Assembly: GCA_018224385.1 (NCBI GenBank)
Contig: JAGTVB010000351.1
Coordinates: 1-39,273, forward strand
Direction of reading: 5' to 3'
Length of the DNA stretch: 39,273 bases
Origin: Gammaproteobacteria bacterium
GTDB taxonomy: Bacteria > Pseudomonadota > Gammaproteobacteria > HK1
Positions within the stretch are counted from its first letter, which is position 1. Each line of letters opens with the position of its first letter. The position numbers and the translations under genes are program-made. A model generated the notes under the pieces. The model was given only the letters and a program-made list of their open reading frames with translations. It had not been told where the DNA came from and did not search any database. Below are positions 25,054 through 33,085 of this stretch, one piece after another.

Positions 25054-25839
25054 ATGACCTACCAGAATATTCTCCTTGAACAGCCAGAGAGTGGGATCTA
25101 CCTGCTCAGCGTAAATCGCCCCAAGGTGCTCAATGCCTTGAATGCGGAGACTGTAAGCGAGATGGAGTCCGCCATTCGCACCGTGAGCGATGACCGCAAT
25201 GCACGGGTATTGCTGGTTACCGGCGCCGGCGAAAAGGCCTTCGTGGCGGGTGGCGATATCGCCGAGATGCAGGGCCTCCATGCCATGCAAGCCAAGACGT
25301 TTTCGCAGCAAGGACTTCGGGTGCTGCGTAGTTTGGAGCAGCTTGCAGTACCCACCATCGCCGTCGTGAATGGCTACTGCCTGGGAGGGGGTAATGAGCT
25401 GGCGATGGCCTGCGACTGGATTATGGCCAGTGACAAAGCGGTGTTTGGCCAACCCGAAGTCAATCTAGGTGTCACGCCCGGATTCGGCGGCACGCAGCGG
25501 CTGACACGGCGCGTGGGAACGGCGATGGCGATCGAGATGATCACTACCGGGCGCAATGTGAAGGCCGAGGAGGCGATTGCCATCGGTCTGGTCAATCACG
25601 TCTATCCTGCGGAGCAGCTCATGGATGAAGCCCTCAAGGTTGCCCGCACCATCGCGGCAAAGGGTCCGGTATCGGTGCGGCTGGCGAAGGAAGCGATTCA
25701 GCGGGGCCAGCACATGGACCTCGATAGCGCCGGATTGCTAGAGAGCGAGGTGTTCGCGCTGTGTTTCGCGACCACCGATCAGAAGGAAGGCATGACCGCC
25801 TTTGTGGAGAAGCGCAAGGCGGCATTCAAAGGCGAGTGA
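25054..25839 (+). CDS. Enoyl-CoA hydratase (crotonase family)
   Basis: 261 residues, standard for short-chain crotonases. The CoA-binding VAGGDIAEM (64-72) and oxyanion loop GYCLGGGNELAMACD are intact, with both catalytic glutamates, Glu115 and Glu135 (FGQPEVNLGVTPGFGGTQRL). It hydrates trans-2-enoyl-CoA to (S)-3-hydroxyacyl-CoA in the cytoplasm. The ending VEKRKAAFKGE is typical of Crt/FadB1-type enzymes. It follows the HSD10-type dehydrogenase on the same strand at 328 bases, so may have its own promoter. Product and neighbour suggest a branched-chain or butyrate-type acyl-CoA route. Confidence 0.93.
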   Translation: MTYQNILLEQPESGIYLLSVNRPKVLNALNAETVSEMESAIRTVSDDRNARVLLVTGAGEKAFVAGGDIAEMQGLHAMQAKTFSQQGLRVLRSLEQLAVPTIAVVNGYCLGGGNELAMACDWIMASDKAVFGQPEVNLGVTPGFGGTQRLTRRVGTAMAIEMITTGRNVKAEEAIAIGLVNHVYPAEQLMDEALKVARTIAAKGPVSVRLAKEAIQRGQHMDLDSAGLLESEVFALCFATTDQKEGMTAFVEKRKAAFKGE

Positions 25840-25957
25840 TGGGGGTAGATTGGGCAAGGCGGCTCTTAAGAGCCGGGATCGGCGCGTGCGGGGGGCCGAC
25901 GTTGAGCCATGTACCGGCCGTCATCCAATGACGCACGCAGACCTGTCGCGAAAGCTG

Positions 25958-26737
25958 ATGCTTCGAGTTTTCCCGATACCCGCGTTTCGGGACAATTACA
26001 TCTGGAGCCTTACTGCGCCCGGTAGCCGCTACGCAGCCATCGTTGATCCCGGCGATGCCTTACCCGTGATTCGCGAACTCGATGCGCGGCATCTCGAGCC
26101 ATCGGCCATCTTGATTACCCATCATCACGGCGACCATGTGGGGGGTATCCGATCGCTGCTCCGGCGCTATCCGGACTTGCCGGTTTTCGGGCCGCGAAAT
26201 GAGGGGATTGCGGGAGTTACCCATTACCTGGCGCAGGGCGACGAGGTCAGCGTGCCGGGCATCAATGCTAAATTCAGCGTATTGGAGGTGCCAGGGCATA
26301 CGCTCGATCATATCGCTTATCATGGTCATGGCATGCTGTTTTGTGGGGATACGGTGTTTTCCGTGGGTTGTGGGCGCCTGTTCGAAGGTAGCGCGGAGCA
26401 AATGCACGACTCCCTTAGCCGGATCGCGGCACTTCCTCCTGACACCCTGGTCTACTGCGCCCATGAATACACTTTAGACAACATCGGCTTTGCCAAGTGG
26501 GTGGAACCGGAGAATGTGGATCTCAGGCAGCGCGAGGCGCAGGCCTTCGCGCTCATCGACCAGGATCGGCCAACGGTGCCGTCGACGTTAGCGCTGGAGC
26601 TAAGAACAAATCCCTTCCTACGCAGCCAAGTACCGTCCGTTGTACAGGCCGCGGAGCGTTATGTCGGGCGCGAACTCCCAAGGGCATCGGCGGTTTTTGC
26701 AGCGATTCGTCGGTGGAAGGATGAGGATTATGATTGA
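25958..26737 (+). CDS. gloB: Hydroxyacylglutathione hydrolase (glyoxalase II)
   Basis: 259 residues. It hydrolyses S-D-lactoylglutathione in methylglyoxal detoxification. The N-terminus FPIPAFRDNYIW is the glyoxalase II signature, and the metallo-beta-lactamase site THHHGDHVGG provides His55, His57, Asp59 and His60; VPGHTLDH, FCGDTVFSVGCGRLFEG and YCAHEYTLDN supply the remaining ligands and glutathione contacts. The C-terminal LRTNPFLR motif is present. I chose ATG 25958 by family length; ATG 25928 is possible and the frame opens further upstream into the preceding gene without merit. Confidence 0.94.
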   Translation: MLRVFPIPAFRDNYIWSLTAPGSRYAAIVDPGDALPVIRELDARHLEPSAILITHHHGDHVGGIRSLLRRYPDLPVFGPRNEGIAGVTHYLAQGDEVSVPGINAKFSVLEVPGHTLDHIAYHGHGMLFCGDTVFSVGCGRLFEGSAEQMHDSLSRIAALPPDTLVYCAHEYTLDNIGFAKWVEPENVDLRQREAQAFALIDQDRPTVPSTLALELRTNPFLRSQVPSVVQAAERYVGRELPRASAVFAAIRRWKDEDYD

Positions 26738-26842
26738 ACATTCGTCGACTGCGGGCGAGCCTTGTGATCAGGGTCTCCCTGAAGTACATTGCCGAGGCAT
26801 GTCTTGAGGCTTTTGGGAAGCTGTTTTGCGAGTTGCGCGCGC

Positions 26843-26896
26843 TGTTATGCAACGCTTTGATGGCAAGCGCGGTAATTGTTGCAGCGGCTTCTTAGG
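26843..26896 (+). repeat. GGCAAGCGCAG-family intergenic repeat, copy R7
   Basis: The stretch tatgcaacgctttgatggca, then agcgcggtaattgttgcagc and ggcttcttagg, matches the family at its 5' half and 3' end with a changed middle. It lies 87 bases before the MaoC-type hydratase start. Confidence 0.6.
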
Positions 26897-26982
26897 GATC
26901 TCCTTCCTTCCCGGTGGTACGGGCAGACGGCCTGGTTGTCGAGCACGATAACAAAGAACCTAGCAACGATAGGATAACGACC

Positions 26983-27426
26983 ATGAGCGTATTTCAAGAA
27001 CTGCACGGCAAGTACATCGAAGACCTAGAAGTAGGAATGACTGCCATTTACTCCAAGACCATTACCGAAGCGGCCATCGAAATTTTCGCAGGGCTTTCCG
27101 GTGACACCAACCCGACTCACCTCAGCAATGATTTTGCGAAGGAGGAGCGTTTCAAGGAGCGCATTGCTCACGGCATGCTGGTGGCCAGTAATATTACTGG
27201 GGTGCTTGGAACCAAGCTGCCGGGGCCCGGTTGCCTCTATATGAGTCAAACCATGAAGTTCTTGGCGCCGACTCGCATTGGTGAAACCGTGACCACGCGG
27301 GCCACAGTGACCGGTATCAATCTCGAAAAAAATCGTGTGACATTAAAGACCGACTGTTTTGTGGGTGACACACAGGTTCTCGACGGGGAAGCGTTACTCT
27401 GGGTGCCCTCGCGCGAGAAAATGTAG
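26983..27426 (+). CDS. MaoC-like hydratase, PhaJ-type (R)-specific enoyl-CoA hydratase
   Basis: 147 residues with a single hot-dog domain. The hydratase-2 motif is complete: FAGLSGDTNPTHLS with Asp41 and His46, then FKERIAHGMLVASN. PhaJ enzymes convert enoyl-CoA from beta-oxidation into (R)-3-hydroxyacyl-CoA, the monomer of PHA synthase. AGGA (26971-26974) sits eight bases before the chosen ATG. With the phasin and depolymerase-like genes it supports PHA metabolism. A role in general acyl-CoA hydration cannot be excluded. Confidence 0.88.
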   Translation: MSVFQELHGKYIEDLEVGMTAIYSKTITEAAIEIFAGLSGDTNPTHLSNDFAKEERFKERIAHGMLVASNITGVLGTKLPGPGCLYMSQTMKFLAPTRIGETVTTRATVTGINLEKNRVTLKTDCFVGDTQVLDGEALLWVPSREKM

Positions 27427-27516
27427 GCTGGCCTGCTCCGCCCAGCACGACCGGCCGTTGCCAGGCACTCGGTGGCGCGCCGGTGGCTAAAAAGATGAGG
27501 GTTTATTTTGCCGCGC

Positions 27517-28056
27517 CTAGGTCTCCTGCAGGCGGGGCATTAGATCGACGAGATTGCAGGGTCGCGTGCGGTAATCGAGCTGATCTCGAAGCAGGCTATC
27601 CCAGGCGGTCCGGCAGGCCCCCGTGGAGCCTGGCAGGCAGAAAATATAAGTGCCGTTGGCCACGCCGGCAAGGGCGCGGGATTGCAGGCTCGACGTTCGG
27701 ATCTCGTCGAAGGAGAGTGCACGAAAGATTTCTCCAAACCCTTCGATCCGTTTGTCGAGCAGCGGCGAAATGGCCTCCGGGGTTCCGTCGCGCCCAGTCA
27801 GGCCAGTACCGCCCGTGGTGATGATGATGTGTACCTGTGGATCGGCGATCCAACGCGAGGCAACGGCGCGTATCTGGTAGATATCATCAGGCACGATCGT
27901 TTTCTCGGCAAGGGAATGGCCGGTCTCGGTCAGACGGCTGACCAATAATTGACCTGATGTATCGGTCTCCTCGGTACGCGAATCGGAAACGGTCATCACC
28001 GCAATATTCAGTGGAATCAGCGCTCGCTGCATGCCTGTATTATCGGTTGTGGACAT
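27517..28056 (-). CDS. moaB: Molybdenum cofactor biosynthesis protein MoaB
   Basis: 179 residues of the MoaB/MogA fold, which adenylates molybdopterin before molybdate insertion. NIAVMTVSDSR, then IIITTGGTGLTGRDGTPEAI with the conserved GGTG loop and acidic Asp, and IFCLPGSTGACRTAWDSLL are diagnostic. No other molybdenum-cofactor gene is nearby, which is common for moaB. The ribosome site is weak. It is divergent from the CLC gene. Confidence 0.93.
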   Translation of the reverse strand: MSTTDNTGMQRALIPLNIAVMTVSDSRTEETDTSGQLLVSRLTETGHSLAEKTIVPDDIYQIRAVASRWIADPQVHIIITTGGTGLTGRDGTPEAISPLLDKRIEGFGEIFRALSFDEIRTSSLQSRALAGVANGTYIFCLPGSTGACRTAWDSLLRDQLDYRTRPCNLVDLMPRLQET

Positions 28057-28528
28057 TGGTTGGCCCCATGATGTTGTAGCGAAGTGAGTGGCTTGAGGTC
28101 AGCAACATCGATGACGACATCGCCCCAGTCCGGCGACGCCGTGCGTCAATTGATCATGGTTCACGACCTCAGGCCGATCCGCCCGGCCGTGGTGCTGCAA
28201 ATGGCAAAGCGGTGCCGTGCCCGTAAGCATCACGGCCAAGTAGCCCTGCTTCCAGAATGCCCAAGGATCGGACCATGCTCTGCCAGGTCCTAGGAAAACA
28301 AGTCCGCTTGACCTGGAACAGTGATACGCTCGGCAGAGGAAGCCATCCGCAGAGCAAGTCATTGCCTTCCTGTTGCGGAGGCGATGCTTGGCATCCAATA
28401 CTACGACCACGCTGGGTTTCTATCCAACGGAAAAGTCGCGTGCTATCGCTACCGGCGCCCTAGGATGGCCGCCCGCCGAGGATGCCACGCATGATTATCC
28501 TTATTCCCGCTGTCTAGCGGAATCATTC
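28057..28528. other. Divergent gap between moaB and the CLC gene
   Basis: About 470 bases with no supported gene. The frame of the CLC gene stays open to 28373, but the added residues look non-coding. One plus-strand frame near 28333 reads KPSAEQVIAF, faintly like the start of an IS3-type OrfA; it breaks immediately and I do not call an insertion sequence. Confidence 0.35.
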
Positions 28529-29827
28529 ATGGTCGATCGGCGCTTTTTCCCTGGTCAGGAAAAGCTGCTCTCCATAACGCTGCTCGGCGCATGCGCTGGG
28601 CTTCTCTCGGGAGCTGCGGTGCTTTTGTTTCGGTTCACCATTGATGCCGGGCAGGCGATGCTTCTTCCGGAAGGAAAAGTCGGGAATTACGAGGCCCTGC
28701 CACCTTCCGTGCGCTTTGCTCTGCCGATCGCGGGCGCACTGCTGCTGGGATTTTTTCTTCACCGGGTGCCTAAAGGGACACGCCAGGTGGGTGTAGTGCA
28801 TGTACTCGATCGCTTTTGGTCTCCTAACCAAACGGCGGTGCTTCCCCTTGGCAATGCCATGACACAGTTCGCGACGGGTTCATTGGCGATCGTAAGTGGC
28901 CACTCAATAGACCGCGAAGGACCGGGGGTGCATCTCGGGGCGGCGGCCGCAAGCTTGCTTGGTCAGCGCTTTGGCGTCGCCCAGGAGGATCTGAGGACCC
29001 TGGTGGCGTGCGGGATGGCGGCGTCCATTGCGGCGGCCTTCAACACGCCCTTGGCGGGCGTGGTGTTCGTGGTCGAGGTGATCCGTGTGCGCTATAGCGT
29101 CCCCCGCTTCATGCCCGTGCTTTTGGCCGCTGTCGTTGGCGGGGTCATAGCGCAAGCGTTTTATGGTCCGACGCCCGCATTTGAGGTGCTTCCGGTCAAG
29201 CTGGCATCGCTTTCGGAGTTGCCGAGCCTGGCTTTACTCGGCCTACTCATTGGGCTGCTCGCTGCCGCGTTTGTGGCGCTGTGTGAGTGGATTGCGGAAC
29301 GCAGCCGGGAGTGGCCGATTTTGCCGGCAATGGCGCTCGCGGGGGCCATCACAGGCACGATGGCCCTATGGGTACCGGCCATCATGGGCGTGGGGTACGA
29401 CACGTTGGACAGCATCCTGCGCGCCGAGTTTGGCGTGGGATCGCTGTTAGCTATCGTTGCGTGTAAGCTCGTGGCCACGGCAGTGGCGATTGGTCTTCGG
29501 GTGCCAGGTGGACTTATCGGGCCGACGATACTCATGGGCGCGGCGGCGGGAGCGGCATGGGGATTGGTGGCGGAGCTGGCCCCCCTGGGGCAGCTTGGTT
29601 CCCCGAGTTTCTATGCGATGATTGGCATGGCGGCGATGATGGGTGCCGCACTGCGGGCGCCCTTGGCCGCCTTGATCGCGCTGTTGGAGTTGACTGCCAA
29701 CCCCAACATCATTTTGCCTGGCCTGCTGGCACTGGTGTGCGCCGACGGTGTGGCACGCGCGGTGTTGGGCAGAGACTCGGTTTTTTTCGCCCTGCTCAAA
29801 GTGCAGCCAACCCAGGGGAGAACATAG
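28529..29827 (+). CDS. CLC-family chloride channel/transporter
   Basis: 432 residues, about ten to twelve hydrophobic helices, without C-terminal CBS domains. The conserved SGHSIDREGPGVHLGA carries the gating glutamate (REGP, E148 of E. coli ClcA), and LRVPGGLIGPTILMGA is the third selectivity motif. The first selectivity motif GSGIP is replaced by GVVHV, and in FNTPLAGVVFVVEV the internal proton glutamate of ClcA is Val after a kept Glu. It may therefore act as a channel rather than an exchanger, which is inference. ATG 28529 is chosen by domain boundary; no strong ribosome site is seen. Confidence 0.88.
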   Translation: MVDRRFFPGQEKLLSITLLGACAGLLSGAAVLLFRFTIDAGQAMLLPEGKVGNYEALPPSVRFALPIAGALLLGFFLHRVPKGTRQVGVVHVLDRFWSPNQTAVLPLGNAMTQFATGSLAIVSGHSIDREGPGVHLGAAAASLLGQRFGVAQEDLRTLVACGMAASIAAAFNTPLAGVVFVVEVIRVRYSVPRFMPVLLAAVVGGVIAQAFYGPTPAFEVLPVKLASLSELPSLALLGLLIGLLAAAFVALCEWIAERSREWPILPAMALAGAITGTMALWVPAIMGVGYDTLDSILRAEFGVGSLLAIVACKLVATAVAIGLRVPGGLIGPTILMGAAAGAAWGLVAELAPLGQLGSPSFYAMIGMAAMMGAALRAPLAALIALLELTANPNIILPGLLALVCADGVARAVLGRDSVFFALLKVQPTQGRT

Positions 29828-29938
29828 ATCGGAGATCAGGGCCTAGGCTATCGGAAAGTTCAGATCTCAGCGCCGCCTGCCTTGTAGTCGTGGCTCTCGC
29901 TCCGGTTTTTTCACAATCCCTCAATTGCCACAGGCCAA

Positions 29939-32011
29939 TCAACTGCCGGGCGCTTGGGGCCGCATCTTAAAGTGTCGCACCACCCGGATACCCACGGTGT
30001 CATACGTCTCATTGGGACGCCGTTTGCCCCGAGCCCGGGATCGAATACTGGGCGGTGGGCTGTGAAAGGAGCCTCCGCGTACGACGCGATGGGTGCAGTC
30101 GCCGCCTTCCCAAACGCTGCCGTCGGTTGGTGCTCCTTCGTAGGACTCATGAAAGCAATCATGTATCCATTCGGCGACGTTACCCGCCGTATCGTGCAGT
30201 CCGAAGGGATTGGCGGCAAATCGCCCTATCTGAGTCGGTTTTTCGGTATCAAGCCCTGTCTCACACTTCTGGCAATGGGCTTGGTTGTGCCCCACTTGAA
30301 AACCCCACCAATAGGGGGTGTCGGTACCACCTAGAGCGGCGTACTCCCATTCCGCTTCACTGGGCAGGCGGTACTCGTTGCCTGTCTCTTCCGAGAGCCA
30401 GCGTGTATAGGCGTGGGCATCCTCCCAGCTCACGGAGTGCATTGGGTAAAGGCTCTTGTCCTTTGACAAGCCGGCCGGAATACGGCGCTGAGTGGCCTTC
30501 GCGAAGCGCAGGTAATCTGCGATGGTGATTTCGTGCTTGCTGATGGCGAAGGGCCTTACAACGACCTCATGCTGGGGACGCTCCTCGGCAATGATGGACA
30601 AACTGGAGCTTCCCATCTGAAAGGCGCCACCGGCGAGCGCGATCATCACCGGGCCGGTGCCGCCGCGGGCTAATGGATCCCGAAAACTCGCACCGGCGAA
30701 CAACTCCGCGTCTGATACCGGTCGAGGGCTGTCACCGGTCGACTCGGTGGCCTCAACCGGTGTGGGTGGCGGCCGTCGGCTCCCGTCTGTACCTGCCTCG
30801 AGTTTTCGTTGCAGTAGCTCGGGAACAGCTTGCGTCGAATGAGGGTCGGGTTGGGAGACATCAACAGCAGCGGTGCCTTCCGCCTTCTCTCCGCCCGGCA
30901 CTTCCTTCTTGTCTGTTCCGATGAAGAAAAAACCCACGAGTAATACGGCAACAAAAAAAACAGCGATTACAGGGTATCGTGGGCGATCCGCGCCCGTCTG
31001 GGTACGAATGGGGTCCAGGGTCGTTGTCTTGCTTGTCGCGGCTTTCGTGGCTGGGGCGCTGGAAACGGTGCCCCGTTGATCTTGCTCCAACCGCAAGTTA
31101 TTGATGGCGACTTGAGGACTCTGGGTTACGGTGGTTCCGCTCTGAACCAGGGACTCGCGCTGCAGGATGTCGATGACGATGACCGTGGTATTGTCTTGAC
31201 GCGGTCGTTCGGCGTCTTCCACGGCTTTCAGCAAATTATCAACGCACTCCTTTGCAGATTTCGACCAAGCACAACACTGGACGATAATGTCGAGACTTAA
31301 CGTATCGAGGCCGTCGCTTGCGAGTATGAGTCGATCACCTGCCCGCAGCGGCAGCGGTTTTTCAGGGCAGTCTATTTCGGCGATTTCCTCCCCAGTAATG
31401 GCACTCATGAGCATATTTCGAGAAAGCGAAGGGTCGGGTTCGAGCTCCAGCCCTTGCGCTTTCATACGGGTAAGATAGCCGCCGTAGCTATGGTCTTCGT
31501 TTTTCTTGACGAGCTCCCTGTCTCGCAGCAAATAGAGGTGGCTGTCGCCGACGCTGATCCACCAGAGCTTTTCCCGGGTTCCGGCCACGGCCACCAGGGT
31601 GCAGCCCATACCATCGAGAGCCGGGGTTTCCTGGATGGATCCCTTTAGGGCATCGTTGGCATTGGCAACACATTCGCGTAGGAGAGGTGGGAATTCTTGC
31701 TGCCCAAAGCCCTTCGTTACCGAGCCGTTGAAGGTAGAAACCACGAGGTTGGCAGCAATGTTGCCAGCCGCGTGTCCGCCCATGCCATCAGCGATGATAG
31801 CGAGCACGGCCGACTTGGAGGTGGCGCGCTCATCGTCAAGATAGGTCGTCAAGAAGGCGTCTTCTTGATAATCCCGTGCCCCGAGGGACTGGCTGCCAGC
31901 GATTTCGAAGTAGAGTTCCACCGATACTACGTGCTTGGGTGCGGGGGGAAGGATGACCTCGTGGTCTTTCTCGCTCGGGTGTGTCGCGTCGTATGTCCAG
32001 GCGGTGCCCAT
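29939..32011 (-). CDS. PP2C-type phosphatase - transmembrane - FGE-like domain fusion
   Basis: 690 residues. The N-terminal domain (about 33-285) is a PP2C Ser/Thr phosphatase: ARDYQEDAF (Glu50, Asp51), IADGMGGHAAGN (Asp75), ASDGLDTL and QDNTTVIV provide the metal-binding acids. One transmembrane helix (about 348-367) and a Pro/Ser/Thr linker lead to a C-terminal FGE/SUMF1-type domain (about 455-685: VMIALAGGAFQMGS, ISKHEITIADYLRF, YRLPSEAEWEYAA, GLHDTAGNVAEW, VVRGGSF). The two active-site cysteines of true formylglycine-generating enzymes are absent after RGGSF, so it is probably a binding module outside the cytoplasm. Its design mirrors the kinase at 13336-15744. Confidence 0.92.
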   Translation of the reverse strand: MGTAWTYDATHPSEKDHEVILPPAPKHVVSVELYFEIAGSQSLGARDYQEDAFLTTYLDDERATSKSAVLAIIADGMGGHAAGNIAANLVVSTFNGSVTKGFGQQEFPPLLRECVANANDALKGSIQETPALDGMGCTLVAVAGTREKLWWISVGDSHLYLLRDRELVKKNEDHSYGGYLTRMKAQGLELEPDPSLSRNMLMSAITGEEIAEIDCPEKPLPLRAGDRLILASDGLDTLSLDIIVQCCAWSKSAKECVDNLLKAVEDAERPRQDNTTVIVIDILQRESLVQSGTTVTQSPQVAINNLRLEQDQRGTVSSAPATKAATSKTTTLDPIRTQTGADRPRYPVIAVFFVAVLLVGFFFIGTDKKEVPGGEKAEGTAAVDVSQPDPHSTQAVPELLQRKLEAGTDGSRRPPPTPVEATESTGDSPRPVSDAELFAGASFRDPLARGGTGPVMIALAGGAFQMGSSSLSIIAEERPQHEVVVRPFAISKHEITIADYLRFAKATQRRIPAGLSKDKSLYPMHSVSWEDAHAYTRWLSEETGNEYRLPSEAEWEYAALGGTDTPYWWGFQVGHNQAHCQKCETGLDTEKPTQIGRFAANPFGLHDTAGNVAEWIHDCFHESYEGAPTDGSVWEGGDCTHRVVRGGSFHSPPPSIRSRARGKRRPNETYDTVGIRVVRHFKMRPQAPGS

Positions 32012-32236
32012 CTGCCCGGCCAGGATCGGACAAGCCTCGCTGTCAGCTCAAGAAACGAGCCGGATCACAAAAGCGCTTCTGTGAACTGCGGGTAGCGGAG
32101 CCTGTGGAAAAGTAGGCAAAACCTAAGTTGAGATATCGGCCCTCAGACGCCTTTCTTTAACCTGCATGGTCGGAGCGGCCGCGCAACGGCACAGCAGTTT
32201 CGGAAACCGCTTCCTGCGTGACCTGCGCCGCGTTCC

Positions 32237-32980
32237 TTAAGGCGCGGCCAGGAGCTTATCAGCAAGTTGCTGACCTTCGGCGAAATCGAGCGTACCCTCG
32301 TAAATGGCGCGGCCGGTGATAGCACCAATGATGCCTTCGCTAGCGACCTTACACAGCGCGCGGATATCTTCCAAAGACGTGATACCACCCGCCGCAATGA
32401 CGTCGATGGTTATCGACTGAGCCAGTTGCACAGTGCTTTCGACGTTTACGCCGCTCATCATTCCGTCGCGGCTGATATCGGTATAGACGATCGCCTCGAC
32501 CCCGTTCTGCTCAAGTCGTCGTGCCACATCGACGGCGTTGTGACTGGAAAGCTTGGACCACCCGTCGACGGCAACCCTTCCATCGCGGGCATCGAGTCCG
32601 ACCATGATATGGCCCGGGAATTCGGTGCACGCATCAGCGACAAAATGCGGGGCCGTAACCGCTTTGGTGCCCAGGATGACGTACTTTACCCCGGCTTCGA
32701 TATACGCTTCGATAGTATCCTCACTGCGGATACCGCCGCCCACTTGAATGGGCAGGTTCGGAAAAGCGGCGGCAATAGCGCCAACAATCTCAGCGTTCTT
32801 AGGCTGACCAACCATCGCCCCGTCCAAGTCGACAATGTGAAGTCGCCTCGCTCCCGCTTCGACCCAACGCCCGGCAACCGCGATCGGATCGGTGGAAAAG
32901 ATCGTCTCTTCTTCCATCCGACCCTGGCGCAAGCGTACGCATTTACCGTCTTTTAAATCGATCGCGGGTATGAGCAACAT
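32237..32980 (-). CDS. hisA: HisA, phosphoribosylformimino-AICAR ribotide isomerase
   Basis: 247 residues, the fourth step of histidine biosynthesis, an Amadori rearrangement in a TIM barrel. The N-terminus [16 protein letters not shown] with the catalytic Asp, [25 protein letters not shown], the second Asp in GLDARDG, and the late phosphate loop [12 protein letters not shown] are all present. In most gammaproteobacteria hisA sits between hisH and hisF; here both neighbours are unrelated genes, so the his operon is broken up. The next gene downstream on this strand is the PP2C fusion, over 220 bases away. Confidence 0.95.
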   Translation of the reverse strand: MLLIPAIDLKDGKCVRLRQGRMEEETIFSTDPIAVAGRWVEAGARRLHIVDLDGAMVGQPKNAEIVGAIAAAFPNLPIQVGGGIRSEDTIEAYIEAGVKYVILGTKAVTAPHFVADACTEFPGHIMVGLDARDGRVAVDGWSKLSSHNAVDVARRLEQNGVEAIVYTDISRDGMMSGVNVESTVQLAQSITIDVIAAGGITSLEDIRALCKVASEGIIGAITGRAIYEGTLDFAEGQQLADKLLAAP

Positions 32981-33085
32981 GTCGAATATCCGTTGGTGAA
33001 AAAAGAAATAACAAGACTGATTATATTAGAGGGTGTCTGAACTACCTTCTGAATGACGCAGATATTAATCAGCGTTGTTTTGTCG

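Noticed and set aside
28257-28528. Possible insertion-sequence remnant upstream of the CLC gene
   Set aside because: Only about ten residues resemble an IS3 OrfA start, the frame does not continue, and no terminal inverted repeats or target duplication are visible.
29939-32011. Formylglycine-generating (sulfatase-maturing) activity of the FGE-like domain
   Set aside because: The active-site cysteine pair expected after RGGS is missing and no sulfatase gene is near.
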